The notes under the pieces are model-generated. The model made no database searches, was not told where the DNA came from, and saw only the letters and a program-made list of their open reading frames with translations. Source: Kitasatospora viridis (GTDB lineage Bacteria > Actinomycetota > Actinomycetes > Streptomycetales > Streptomycetaceae). Taken from it: a DNA stretch of 64,000 nucleotides. Both the position numbers and the translations under genes were made by a program. Position 1 is the stretch's first letter. Every line of letters begins with the position of its first letter. Positions 8,997 to 17,854 of the stretch are shown piece by piece. Location: NCBI RefSeq assembly GCF_007829815.1, contig NZ_VIWT01000005.1:248001-312000 (forward strand), written 5' to 3'.

Positions 8997-10087
8997 CGGG
9001 CACCGTCCCCGGTCTCCCAGGGCCACTCCTCGTCGGGCCCGGCGGGCTCGGCGTCCCACTCCTGCGACGGCGCACCGTCCCACGCGCCCTGCCCGGCGCC
9101 GTCCACCCAGGTCGGCGTGTAGTCGGGCGGGCCCGGCTGCTTGCCCGGGCCCGGGCCCGGCTCCAGCGAGCGCCGGGGCGGACGGTTGAGGCTGCCCCGG
9201 ATCTGGAAGCCGCCCTCCTTGAGCAGGCCGGTCACCTGCTCCTCCAGCTCGGGCGACTGGATCACCCCGTCCTTGATCAGCCCCAGGGTGGTGTCGAGCA
9301 GCCCGCGCCGGTCCGCCCGGGCCTCCTGGCGCAGCAGTTCGAGGTAGGCGCGGGCCTCCTCGGGGCGTTCGGCCAGCATGTAGGCGAGTTGGCTCCACTG
9401 GCCGCGCTCGATCATGGTCTGGAAGGCCCGCATGCGCATCTGCAGCAGCTCGACCCGGTGGCGCTCGGCCACCAGGTCGCCGTCGTGCGCGTGCCGGCGC
9501 CGCTCGTCCTCCCAGGCGAGGTCGCGCCGTCCGTCCGCCTGGGCCAGGGTCTTCTCGTCGGTGGTGAACCGGACGAACAGCCGCACCCGCAGGCCGAGTC
9601 CGTGGCCGAGGTCGTCCCAGCCGCCGTCCTGGCAGCGGGCGCCGACCACCCGCTCGGCCTCCGGGACCTCGTCGACCCGGTACTGCTCGCAGATCTGGCG
9701 CAGCCGCTCCACCACCGGTCCGTGCAGCCGCTCGGCGACGTCGGTGACCCGCTCCTCGACCACCACCAGGTGGTCGGTCACCGACCAGTGCGCGTCCACC
9801 TCGACCCGGAAGAAGGTGGCGCCGCCGCGTGCGGGCAACTCCACTTCCAGCCTGGTGACATGGGTGCCGCGGGCGATCTCGCAGACGGTCACCGGACGGG
9901 CCATCAGCCGCCTGCCGAAGTGCTCGGTGCCGCGGGCGGTGACGATGCTGTAGGCGCCCTTGCCGTAGAAGACCACCGAGGCGATCTGGCTGCGCGGCTG
10001 CGGCAGGCCGCCGGTCGGCACGTACTCGCGCAGGAACGGGCCCGCCAACTGGTCGGGCAGGCTGAGGTCGTGGTCATCCCCGGGCAT
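8993..10087 (-). CDS. Band-7/SPFH-like protein
   Basis: A 364-residue protein using the ATG at 10087, which has GGAGG 8 nt upstream; a GTG 9 bp earlier overlaps that ribosome site and is less likely. The N-terminal half reads as a beta-rich domain (FYGKGAYSIVTARGTEHFG, then FFRVEVDAHWSVTDHLVVVEERVTDVAERLHGPVVERLRQI) with the pattern of SPFH/band-7 proteins: mixed strands followed by an amphipathic helix. The C-terminal half is charged helix and a Pro/Gly-rich tail. No membrane helix is evident. The start lies inside the end of the NTPase gene and the stop overlaps the effector start (ATGA). It may be a membrane microdomain scaffold for the system. The fold call is tentative. Confidence 0.6.
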   Translation of the reverse strand: MPGDDHDLSLPDQLAGPFLREYVPTGGLPQPRSQIASVVFYGKGAYSIVTARGTEHFGRRLMARPVTVCEIARGTHVTRLEVELPARGGATFFRVEVDAHWSVTDHLVVVEERVTDVAERLHGPVVERLRQICEQYRVDEVPEAERVVGARCQDGGWDDLGHGLGLRVRLFVRFTTDEKTLAQADGRRDLAWEDERRRHAHDGDLVAERHRVELLQMRMRAFQTMIERGQWSQLAYMLAERPEEARAYLELLRQEARADRRGLLDTTLGLIKDGVIQSPELEEQVTGLLKEGGFQIRGSLNRPPRRSLEPGPGPGKQPGPPDYTPTWVDGAGQGAWDGAPSQEWDAEPAGPDEEWPWETGDGAR

Positions 10088-12455
10088 CGGGTTCACCTCC
10101 GCGGTGGGCCGCTCCCGGGTCGGGGCGGGTGGTTCCGGTGGTCGCCGCGCGCCAGAGCTGCTGGGCCCGGTCCTTGGGCAGCGGGTCGTCGGGGTCGTTC
10201 ATCATCCGGCGCAGCAGCCAGTCCAGCCGACGGCGGTCGCGCTGGTCGGTGAGCAGCGGCGGGAGCAGCGCGGCGAGTCCGGCGAGCACCGTCGGGCCGT
10301 CCGGTGCCGGCTCTCCGGCGGCGGCGAGCTCCTCGGCGGCCGCGTCCAGCCAGTCCTGGAGCACCTCGGTGGCGGCCTCGGCGGAGCGCGGGGTGTTGAG
10401 CGCCGTCCAGAGCAACTCGGCCAGCGGGCGGGCCCGGTCGGGGCGCAGCAGCGCGAGGGCCAACGGCAGCGGCAGCGACTGCGCCGGGGCCAGCTCGGGG
10501 GCGGCCTGGTCGTCCCAGACCTCGCTCAGCTCGGTGCTGGCCAGCTTCACCACGCAGAGCAGGCCCAGGTCCTGGTAGGCGGCCTGGCGGCGGCCGGTCC
10601 ACTCACCGATCCGGCGCAGCACCGCCGCGTCCTCGCCGCCGGCCAGCAGCCGGACCACGTTGACCGCGGCGATCGCGGCCTGCGCGCCCTCCCGCCGGGT
10701 GCCGATCCGGCCCAGCGCGTCGAGCGCCTGCCGCACCGAGCCGGCCGCGTTGCCGTAGCCGAGCGCCACGGCGGCCGTCCAGCGCAGCCGGTCCAGGTCG
10801 CCCGCCGCCCAGTCGTGGACCAGCCGGTGCACCACCGCGCGGTGGCTCGGGTGGCGGGCGGCCTGGTCGAGCGCCAGCGCGGCGAAGACCCGGCGGCGCG
10901 GGGTGTCCGCGCCCGCCAGCGGGCGGACCAACTCCTGGTAGCCGTAGGAGAAGTCACGGGCGCACAGCTCGCCCGCCGCGATCGCCGCCCGGATCCACAG
11001 GTGCGGGCGCGGGTCGTCGGCCAGCATCCGCAGCCAGCGCACCACCGGCGGGCGGGCCGCGTGGTGGCGCTCCCACACCTCGGTGAGCACGGCGGCCGGC
11101 AGTGCCCGGCCCTGGTAGCGGACCAGCCGGGCCGGCACGGTCAGCCCCGCCGCCGCCACCTCGCCGTCGGCCAACTCGGCGCGCAGCAGGGCGAGGTCGC
11201 GGATCGGGTCGTCGCAGAAGAGTGGCCGGGCGGGCGGCGTCTCGGGGGACCGGGCGAGGGCCAGCTCCCAGGTCAGCAGGTGCGCGGCCTCGGTGACCGT
11301 GCTGTGCGGGGCGCCGTTCAGCACGGCCAGCGCGATCCGGGTCGCGGCCGGGTGCAGCAGGCCCGCGGCGTCGCCCGGCGCGGCGAGCTCCTGGTCCACG
11401 GCGGCGAACCACTCGTGGGCCTGCTGCCGGGCCAGTTCGCGGCAGTCGGCCAGCAGTTCGTCGCGGCTCCGGGCGCCGAGCAGGTGGCCGGCGATCCGGT
11501 CGGCCAGGTGCTCGGCCTCCACCGGCCGCAGCCGCTCCAGGCCGATCGCCTCGCGCAGCTCCGGCAGTTCGGCCAACTGCTCGGCACTGCGCAGGAGTTC
11601 GGGGCTCTCGGTGAGCTGCTCGGCGAGCCGGGCCCGCAGCACCTGGTCGGTCGGTGCGGGCGGGCAGAGCCGGCCGTAGCGGCCGGCCGGCCGGGTGCCG
11701 GCGCCGGAGACCACCACCATCGCGTACGAGTCGCGCTTGCGCAGCGCGGCCGACAGGGCGTCCAGCTGAAACTCCTGATGACCCGTCAGATCGGCATGAG
11801 CGGGCAGTTCGAGCAGGTGGCCGAGGTGTTCGCGCTGCTCGGCGCCGGTCACCAGCTCGGTCAGCGCCGCCAGGTCGAGGGCCGGGTCCACCCGCAGCAC
11901 CCGGTCGGTGCCGGTCGGCCACCCGGGCCGGCCGGTCACCTCGTCGAGCAGCGCCAGCGCGGTGCAGGTACGGCCGGTGCCCGGGGCACCGCCGAGCACC
12001 ACCACGCGCTGCGCCCGCAGCGCCCGGCGCAGTTCGACGTAGCCCTCCGGCTCGCGGTAGACGGTGCGGACCCGGCGCAGCTCGGCCTCCGGCACCGGCC
12101 CGCCGGTGACGGCGGCGCTCTGCCGGGTGGCGAAGAAGTACTGGTGGTGGCCGCCGACGGTGGCGCGCTCGAACCGCGCGTTCTCGAAGCTGTTCCAGTC
12201 GCCGCCGACGCCGAGCGAGGCGCGGGCCTCCCGGTGCGCCCGGGCGGCGGCGGCCAGGTCGCCGGGCCCGTCCTGCTCGGCCTCGGCGAACAGCGGGTCG
12301 TGGGCCAGGTCGCGGAACCGGGTGGCAGCCCGGTCCTGCTCGCTGGGCTCGCCGTCCGGTCGGTCCCCGGGGTCGGGCTCGGGCGGGTCCTGGGGGAGGT
12401 CGGCCTGCGGGTGGTCGGGTTCGGGGCGCTCCGGGCTCGGCTGGGGCTCAGGCAC
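10074..12455 (-). CDS. P-loop NTPase with helical-repeat C-terminus
   Basis: A 793-residue protein with a GTG start that overlaps the cyclase stop. An acidic, Pro-rich N-terminus (about 60 residues) is followed by a conserved-looking segment (NSFENARFERATVGGHHQYFF) and a P-loop GGAPGTGRT at about residues 153-161. A strand ending ..MVVVSGAG.. probably follows as part of the nucleotide fold. Residues ~330-790 look like HEAT/ARM-type helical repeats rich in Leu and Ala. This arrangement (short N-terminal element, STAND-like or AAA-like NTPase, alpha-solenoid sensor) is common in bacterial conflict systems. No transmembrane segment is seen. It is coupled to the cyclase and band-7-like genes. Confidence 0.75.
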   Translation of the reverse strand: MPEPQPSPERPEPDHPQADLPQDPPEPDPGDRPDGEPSEQDRAATRFRDLAHDPLFAEAEQDGPGDLAAAARAHREARASLGVGGDWNSFENARFERATVGGHHQYFFATRQSAAVTGGPVPEAELRRVRTVYREPEGYVELRRALRAQRVVVLGGAPGTGRTCTALALLDEVTGRPGWPTGTDRVLRVDPALDLAALTELVTGAEQREHLGHLLELPAHADLTGHQEFQLDALSAALRKRDSYAMVVVSGAGTRPAGRYGRLCPPAPTDQVLRARLAEQLTESPELLRSAEQLAELPELREAIGLERLRPVEAEHLADRIAGHLLGARSRDELLADCRELARQQAHEWFAAVDQELAAPGDAAGLLHPAATRIALAVLNGAPHSTVTEAAHLLTWELALARSPETPPARPLFCDDPIRDLALLRAELADGEVAAAGLTVPARLVRYQGRALPAAVLTEVWERHHAARPPVVRWLRMLADDPRPHLWIRAAIAAGELCARDFSYGYQELVRPLAGADTPRRRVFAALALDQAARHPSHRAVVHRLVHDWAAGDLDRLRWTAAVALGYGNAAGSVRQALDALGRIGTRREGAQAAIAAVNVVRLLAGGEDAAVLRRIGEWTGRRQAAYQDLGLLCVVKLASTELSEVWDDQAAPELAPAQSLPLPLALALLRPDRARPLAELLWTALNTPRSAEAATEVLQDWLDAAAEELAAAGEPAPDGPTVLAGLAALLPPLLTDQRDRRRLDWLLRRMMNDPDDPLPKDRAQQLWRAATTGTTRPDPGAAHRGGEPDARG

Positions 12456-13248
12456 GGCGCGGCCCGCCGTTCGGGGCGTCCGGGGTGGTGCGGCCGATGT
12501 GCACCGGGGCCAGGTAGGTGTTGCCGTGGCTCTCGTTGTGGTCGCCGTGCACGGTCACCTGCGCGGCCCGGGTGGGAGTCGGGGTCGGGGCCGGGGCCGG
12601 CTCGGCGGCGCCGACGGGCCCGGGAGCGGCGTCCGCCGGGCCTTCGGCGTCCGCCGCCAGCGGCGCCGGTTTGGCCCGCCCCGGCAACAGGAACCAGCCG
12701 CGGGTGTCCAGCTCCTTCAGCCGCACCGGCGCGGGCAGGTAGTCCGCGGGCTCGATGAACCGCCCGCCGTGGCGGACCACGTCCTGGTAGAGCGGCTCCG
12801 AGGCGGCCACCACCAGGTCGGCCCGCTCCCGGTCGAGCAGCCGCCGGGCGGGCGGCGAGTCGGCCAGCCGGCAGGCCAGGTCCACCGCCCGCCCGCAGAT
12901 GCCCATCGGATCGTGGGTGACCGGGCCGACGTTCAGCCCGACCCGCAGTCCGAGCGGCACGCGCAGCCCGGGGTTCTCCCGGCGCAGCTGCTCGTGCAGC
13001 TCGGTGACCCAGAGGCCGAGCACCCGGGCGGGCGGCACCGAGCCGGCCACCGCAGCCAGGATCCCGTCGCCCCGGTCCTCCCGGTGCACCGAGCCGGCCG
13101 GCACCGCGGCGGCGGCGAAGGCCTCGTCGAGGATCCGGTAGAGCAGCCGGCGCATCCGCGACTTGCCCGGGTCGTCGTAGGACGTGGACCGGCGGACGTC
13201 CACGTTGATCACCAACTCGTAGACCGCGTCCACTGCTTCCACCTGCAC
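12448..13248 (-). CDS. Class III-type nucleotidyl cyclase (candidate Pycsar cyclase)
   Basis: About 266 residues using GTG at 13248, which has GGGAG 5 nt upstream; the open frame extends 21 codons further. Cyclase motifs appear in order: a first metal Asp in LVINVDVRRST, then EDRGDGILAAV with the GDG Asp, RVGLNVGPV and GICGRAVDLACRLAD. These match the class III catalytic core, with an unusual VDLACRL in place of the usual VNxAARL. A C-terminal ~70-residue tail is Pro/Ala-rich. There is no membrane or sensor domain, so the enzyme is cytosolic. It is the first gene of the cluster and probably makes the cyclic nucleotide read by the downstream effector. Base specificity cannot be told by eye. 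Confidence 0.78.
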   Translation of the reverse strand: MQVEAVDAVYELVINVDVRRSTSYDDPGKSRMRRLLYRILDEAFAAAAVPAGSVHREDRGDGILAAVAGSVPPARVLGLWVTELHEQLRRENPGLRVPLGLRVGLNVGPVTHDPMGICGRAVDLACRLADSPPARRLLDRERADLVVAASEPLYQDVVRHGGRFIEPADYLPAPVRLKELDTRGWFLLPGRAKPAPLAADAEGPADAAPGPVGAAEPAPAPTPTPTRAAQVTVHGDHNESHGNTYLAPVHIGRTTPDAPNGGPRRA

Positions 13249-13815
13249 GTGCACTCCCACCGTTCGTCCGGGACCGGCCGGCCGTCCGCGTGCTGCTCGC
13301 GGGCGGCCCACCAGCCAGCATTCGCCGCTCGGGGGCGGCTGTCTGTGACGGTTTACATGCCTGATCGGATTTGCTGCCGATCCGCGAAGTGATCATCAAC
13401 GACCGACCGTGGCCGTGGTGTTGGCAGATCCTAGACCCGAAGTGGCCGGATCCGACCAGTTCGGAAGCGGCTATTGCAGAGCCGTGGTTCAGATGTGACG
13501 GATCCTCAACTTCGTTTCCGCACAAGCCTGATGGGCCAACCGGCGCGTGTGCGCAGGGCGCGCCGCGAGCGCGCGCGGGCGCACTCGGGGCGCGCGGCAG
13601 CCGGAAGGGGCCGCGGCGCGGGCCGGAGTGACGCAGTGTCCGCCGGTGGGCCGAGGGCGGACGAAACGGTGAAAGGTTCGCCGATTACCGGAGTGCGGCG
13701 CGGTCGCAGGTGTACGCTGACCGCCGAGTTCACACCCTGGGGCGCAGGAAACGGTTCCGGCCCCTGCACAGCTGGGAGCCGTGAGGGGCCGGTGCGAGTG
13801 AGAGCGGCAGGGGCG
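13249..13815. other. Intergenic region upstream of the cyclase operon
   Basis: About 570 bp between the cyclase start and the fur stop; it must hold the cyclase promoter. On the minus strand a TAGGAT hexamer at 13428-13433 could be a -10, but I see no convincing -35, so this is weak. TGTGACGG occurs twice (near 13344 and 13495). Nothing in the 13560-13815 part looks protein-coding, and I could not match it to a known riboswitch. Confidence 0.4.
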
Positions 13816-14229
13816 TCAGGCGCGGCAGTCCGGGCAGAGCCCGCGGTAGGTGACCTCGACCGAGGCCACCGAGAAGCCGAACCGTTCCGCGGCCGGCAGC
13901 TGCGCCATCGGGTCGCCGGCCGGGTGGACGTCGCGGATCGTGCCGCACTCGGAGCAGACCAGGTGCTGGTGCGGCTGGTGCGCGTTGGGGTCGTACCGGC
14001 GCGCCCGGCCGTCCGTGGACACCTCTATGACCTCGCCGAGCGAGACCAGCTCGCCCAGCGTGTTGTACACCGTCGCCCGGGAGATCTCGGGCAGCCGCTG
14101 CGCGGCGCGGGCGTGCACCTCGTCGGCGGTGAGGTGCACGTGGTCGCCGTCGAGGACCTCCGCAACGACACGGCGCTGGGAGGTCAGTCGCCAGCCGCGC
14201 CCTCGCAGTCGCTCCAGCAGGTCGCTCAT
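13816..14229 (-). CDS. fur: Fur-family peroxide/metal-responsive repressor
   Basis: A 137-residue Fur-family protein of normal length. The N-terminal winged helix includes LTSQRRVVAEVL and the recognition helix ISRATVYNTLGELV. The dimerisation domain carries the HQPHQH metal-binding cluster, a first CSEC pair and a C-terminal CPDC pair, so a structural zinc site is intact. It is divergent from katG with about 205 bp between the starts, the usual arrangement for FurA/CatR-type repressors that control catalase-peroxidase. It probably represses katG and itself until peroxide oxidises the regulatory metal site. RBS AGGTGG lies just before the ATG. Confidence 0.93.
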   Translation of the reverse strand: MSDLLERLRGRGWRLTSQRRVVAEVLDGDHVHLTADEVHARAAQRLPEISRATVYNTLGELVSLGEVIEVSTDGRARRYDPNAHQPHQHLVCSECGTIRDVHPAGDPMAQLPAAERFGFSVASVEVTYRGLCPDCRA

Positions 14230-14434
14230 ATCAGTCCACCTATTCGGGCTCAGGGGAATTCACGGAATTTTATCAGTGGATGTCCGGGCTCCGATTGGCT
14301 CCGGTGCTGGTGTTCTTCTTGACTTAGACCCTGTCCATCGTAGGATCGGTTCCAGCGATAGCCAAGGGGTAGAGCGATCCCGGTCCGGACCAGGCGGCAA
14401 GCCGGTCAGGGGCGGGAGCGGAGGAAGGATTCCC
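14230..14434 (+). promoter_or_regulatory. fur-katG divergent promoter region
   Basis: On the plus strand TTGACT (14319-14324), a 16-bp spacer and TAGGAT (14341-14346) form a good sigma70-type promoter for katG. Its leader is about 85 nt with GGAGGAAGG before the ATG. Near the fur start an unusually AT-rich patch has GGAATT twice in direct repeat (14256-14268), next to ATTTTATC (14267-14274), which could be the fur -10 on the minus strand and a Fur-type operator. Confidence 0.65.
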
Positions 14435-16639
14435 ATGTCTGAGAACCTTGAAGCAGCCGAGGGCCGCTGCCCGGTCGTGCACGGCCGAGCGCCGCACCCG
14501 ACCCAGAGCGGCGCCAACAGCCAGTGGTGGCCGAACCGCCTGAACCTGAAGATCCTGGCCAAGAACCCGGCCGTGGCGAACCCGCTCGGTGGTGACTTCG
14601 ACTACCGCGCGGCCTTCAACTCGCTGGACCTCCCCGCGGTGAAGCGGGACATCGCCGAGGTGCTCACCACCTCGCAGGACTGGTGGCCGGCCGACTTCGG
14701 CCACTACGGCCCGCTGATCATCCGGATGGCCTGGCACAGCGCCGGCACCTACCGGATCAGCGACGGCCGCGGCGGCGCCGGCGCCGGCCAGCAGCGCTTC
14801 GCGCCGCTGAACAGCTGGCCGGACAACGCCAACCTGGACAAGGCCCGCCGCCTGCTGTGGCCGGTCAAGAAGAAGTACGGCCAGAACCTCTCCTGGGCCG
14901 ACCTGCTGATCCTGGCCGGCAACGTGGCCCTGGAGAGCATGGGCTTCGAGACCTTCGGCTTCGCCGGCGGCCGCCCCGACGTCTGGGAGGCCGAGGAGGA
15001 CGTCTACTGGGGCCCGGAGCAGACCTGGCTCGGCGACGAGCGCTACACCGGCGACCGCGAGCTGGAGAACCCGCTCGGCGCCGTGCAGATGGGCCTGATC
15101 TACGTCAACCCGGAGGGCCCCAACGGCAACCCGGACCCGCTGGCGGCGGCCCGCGACATCCGCGAGACCTTCCGCCGGATGGCGATGAACGACGAGGAGA
15201 CCGTCGCGCTGATCGCCGGCGGCCACACCTTCGGCAAGACCCACGGCGCCGGCCCGGCCGACAAGGTCGGTGCGGACCCCGAGGCCGCGCCGCTGGAGGA
15301 GCAGGGCCTGGGCTGGAAGAGCAGCTACGGCACCGGCAAGGGCGGCGACACGATCACCAGTGGCCTTGAGGTCACCTGGACCGCGACCCCGGTGGCCTGG
15401 GACAACAGCTTCTTCGAGACCCTGTTCGGCTTCGAGTGGGAGCTGACCAAGAGCCCCGCCGGCGCCAACCAGTGGAAGCCGAAGGACAACGGCGGCGCCG
15501 GCACCGTGCCGGACGCGCACGACCCGGCCAAGACCCACCAGCCGGCCATGCTCACCACCGACCTGTCGCTGCGCTTCGACCCGGCCTACGAGCAGATCTC
15601 CCGCCGGTTCCTGGCCAACCCGGCCGAGTTCGCCGACGCCTTCGCCCGCGCCTGGTACAAGCTCACCCACCGTGACATGGGCCCGATCGCCCGCTACCTC
15701 GGCCCCGAGGTCCCGAGCGAGGTGCTGCTCTGGCAGGACCCGATCCCGGCCGTCACCTCCCCGGTGGTCGACGCCGCCGACGTGGCCGACCTCAAGGCCC
15801 GGATCGCGGCCTCCGGCCTGACCGTCGCCCAGCTGGTCTCCACCGCCTGGGCCTCGGCCTCCTCCTTCCGCGGCAGCGACAAGCGCGGCGGCGCCAACGG
15901 CGCCCGGGTCCGCCTGCAGCCGCAGATCGGCTGGGAGGTCAACGAGCCCGACCAGCTCGCCTCGGTGCTGCGCACCCTGGAGGGCGTCCAGCAGGCGTTC
16001 AACTCCGCCCAGGCGGGCGGCAAGCAGGTCTCGCTGGCCGACCTGGTCGTGCTGGCCGGCGGCGTCGGCGTGGAGCAGGCCGCCAAGGCGGCCGGCTTCG
16101 AGGTCGAGGTGCCGTTCCGGGGCGGCCGCGCCGACGCCACCCAGGAGCAGACCGACGTCGAGTCGTTCTCCGCGCTGGAGCCGAGCGCGGACGGCTTCCG
16201 CAACTACCAGGGCAAGGGCAACCGCCTGCCGGCCGAGTACCTGCTGCTGGACAAGGCCAACCTGCTCACCCTGAGCGCCCCCGAGCTGACCGTGCTGGTC
16301 GGCGGCCTGCGGGTGCTGGGCGCCAACCACGGCGGCTCGGCGCACGGCGTGCTCACCTCGACCCCGGGCGTGCTGACGAACGACTTCTTCGTCAACCTGC
16401 TCGACCTGGCCACCAGCTGGGCGCCGACCTCGGAGGACTCCACCACCTTCGAGGGCCGCGACGCCGCCGGTGCGGTCAAGTGGACCGGCACCCGGGCCGA
16501 CCTGGTGTTCGGCTCCAACTCGGAGCTGCGCGCGCTGGCCGAGGTCTACGCGAGCGACGACGCCAAGGAGAAGTTCGTCACGGACTTCGTCGCCGCCTGG
16601 ACCAAGGTCATGGAGCTGGACCGGTTCGACCTGGTCTGA
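14435..16639 (+). CDS. katG: Catalase-peroxidase KatG
   Basis: A 734-residue bifunctional haem catalase-peroxidase, full length for the family. The distal site is in MAWHSAGTYR (catalytic Trp, His and Arg). QMGLIYVNPEGP supplies the Tyr and RRMAMNDEE the Met of the Met-Tyr-Trp cross-link. The proximal haem ligand His lies in GGHTFGKTHG. The second, non-haem peroxidase-like half is intact and ends in FVAAWTKVMELDRFDLV. The start is the ATG with GGAGGAAGG upstream; the frame is open further upstream but without support. It removes hydrogen peroxide in the cytosol and is probably repressed by the divergent Fur. Confidence 0.97.
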   Translation: MSENLEAAEGRCPVVHGRAPHPTQSGANSQWWPNRLNLKILAKNPAVANPLGGDFDYRAAFNSLDLPAVKRDIAEVLTTSQDWWPADFGHYGPLIIRMAWHSAGTYRISDGRGGAGAGQQRFAPLNSWPDNANLDKARRLLWPVKKKYGQNLSWADLLILAGNVALESMGFETFGFAGGRPDVWEAEEDVYWGPEQTWLGDERYTGDRELENPLGAVQMGLIYVNPEGPNGNPDPLAAARDIRETFRRMAMNDEETVALIAGGHTFGKTHGAGPADKVGADPEAAPLEEQGLGWKSSYGTGKGGDTITSGLEVTWTATPVAWDNSFFETLFGFEWELTKSPAGANQWKPKDNGGAGTVPDAHDPAKTHQPAMLTTDLSLRFDPAYEQISRRFLANPAEFADAFARAWYKLTHRDMGPIARYLGPEVPSEVLLWQDPIPAVTSPVVDAADVADLKARIAASGLTVAQLVSTAWASASSFRGSDKRGGANGARVRLQPQIGWEVNEPDQLASVLRTLEGVQQAFNSAQAGGKQVSLADLVVLAGGVGVEQAAKAAGFEVEVPFRGGRADATQEQTDVESFSALEPSADGFRNYQGKGNRLPAEYLLLDKANLLTLSAPELTVLVGGLRVLGANHGGSAHGVLTSTPGVLTNDFFVNLLDLATSWAPTSEDSTTFEGRDAAGAVKWTGTRADLVFGSNSELRALAEVYASDDAKEKFVTDFVAAWTKVMELDRFDLV

Positions 16640-16657
16640 CCGTCCGGTCACTCGTCA

Positions 16658-16690
16658 ACCGGCCGGCCCCGCTCGCGGGGGCCGGCCGGT
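16658..16690. terminator. GC-rich hairpin after katG
   Basis: An inverted repeat with 13-bp arms, ACCGGCCGGCCCC and GGGGCCGGCCGGT, around a loop of about 6 nt. It lies between the convergent katG and ARPP-2-like genes and can terminate both. No T-tract, as usual in this GC range. Confidence 0.85.
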
Positions 16691-16699
16691 CGGCGTCGG

Positions 16700-17854
16700 T
16701 CACCCGCCGCGACGCACCACGGCCCGGTAGTGGTCCAGCACGTCCTGGCGGAGCAGCAGGCCGAAGCCGGCCGACTCCAGCCGCAGGCCGAAGGCGGCCT
16801 CGGAGCTGCCGAACTCCTCGGCGGTGCGGCCGAGGTGCCAGTCGTTGGCGGCCAGCCGGGAGAGCAGGTGGGCCCGGCGGACCTGCTTCTCGGAGAGCCG
16901 GAAGGTCTTCAGGTAGGCCAGCCGGCCGTCCCGGTGGGTGATGGTCTCGCCGAGGTGGTTCTCCCGCTTGGGCACCAGCGAGGGCAGCAGCCGGCGCAGC
17001 GTGAACGGGCCCATCCGGTGGACCTGCCGGGCGGTGTACTCGGTCTCCAGCAGGTCGGCGGCGAAGAGCCGGTCGTGCGCGGTGCGCCAGTGCTCGGCCT
17101 CGCGCTCGGCGGCCCGGCGCAGCTCGGCCAAGCCCGTGATGCCTGAACCGCCCAGCTGGGGGCGGAAGTCGGTGACGGCCGGCATCAGCGTGGCGTAGTG
17201 GTGGACCAGTTCGCCGTAGAGGTCGTGCAACAGGCTGGTGTGCAGGGCCCGGTAGTCGGCCGGGTGCGGCACCACGAAGGCCGCCGCCAGCGCGTCCGCC
17301 AGGTAGAGCAGCATTCCGCACTGGCCCGGGTGGATCTCGAACACCCGCAGCGCGTCGGCCAGTCCGCGCACCGAGTGGCCCAGGTAGGCCTCCTCGGCGC
17401 GCGGGGACAGGCCCTGCCGGACCGCCCGCTGGGACCACTCGGCCCAGGCGATCACCGGCCCGCCGAAGTGCAGCGCCAGGTAGCCCTCCAGCGCCAGGTG
17501 CTGGGGCAGGAAGCGCAGCCGGCCCGGGCCCTCGCGGCGGGCGAGCCGGCGGTGCATCCGCAGCGGCAGCGCGGAGGGTGACGGCAGGTCAGGGCCGGGC
17601 GGGGTGACCTGGGTGCCGTAGGCGGCGGCCGGGCTGCCGTCGCCGGTCCAGTCCGCCACGAACCCGTGCGGCACGTAGGAGAAGTACGCGGTGCGCGCGT
17701 CGAGTTCGACCACCCCGAGCTCCTGGCCGGGGAAGAGCCGGCGGTGCAGGCGCAGGTCGGTGATCGGCTCCGCGCGCAGCAGCGGCACCAGCCGGACCGC
17801 GCCCCAGACCTGGGCGGGGCCGGAGGTGAGCCCGGTCAGCTCCAGCTTGGTCAC
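16700..17854 (-). CDS. ARPP-2-like protein of a Ro60-type RNA system
   Basis: A 384-residue protein starting at GTG 17854, which overlaps the stop of the Ro60-like gene (GTGA) with GGAGGAG upstream, so the pair is co-translated. No signal peptide or membrane helix. The N-terminus is beta-rich (WGAVRLVPLL, LGVVELDARTAYFSYVPHGFVADW). The centre is helical (ALEGYLALHFGGP, GQCGMLLYLADALAAAFVVPHPADYRALHTSLLHDLYGELVHHYA). The C-terminus ends in LSEKQVRRAHLLSRLAANDWHLGRTAEEFG, which reads like a helix-turn-helix of an ARPP-2-type protein. ARPP domains have been described beside TROVE-type proteins in predicted RNA repair loci; my assignment is from memory of that pattern. The exact biochemical role is unknown. 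Confidence 0.6.
   Translation of the reverse strand: MTKLELTGLTSGPAQVWGAVRLVPLLRAEPITDLRLHRRLFPGQELGVVELDARTAYFSYVPHGFVADWTGDGSPAAAYGTQVTPPGPDLPSPSALPLRMHRRLARREGPGRLRFLPQHLALEGYLALHFGGPVIAWAEWSQRAVRQGLSPRAEEAYLGHSVRGLADALRVFEIHPGQCGMLLYLADALAAAFVVPHPADYRALHTSLLHDLYGELVHHYATLMPAVTDFRPQLGGSGITGLAELRRAAEREAEHWRTAHDRLFAADLLETEYTARQVHRMGPFTLRRLLPSLVPKRENHLGETITHRDGRLAYLKTFRLSEKQVRRAHLLSRLAANDWHLGRTAEEFGSSEAAFGLRLESAGFGLLLRQDVLDHYRAVVRRGG

Noticed and set aside
13340..13500. Crp-like cyclic-nucleotide sites (TGTGACGG repeats) before the cyclase operon
   Set aside because: Neither copy has a convincing TCACA partner at the right spacing, so no operator is claimed.
13700..13815. Riboswitch (cobalamin or c-di-AMP type) near the fur 3' end
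   Set aside because: Some words look familiar but the conserved core elements are missing and no co-oriented gene follows closely.
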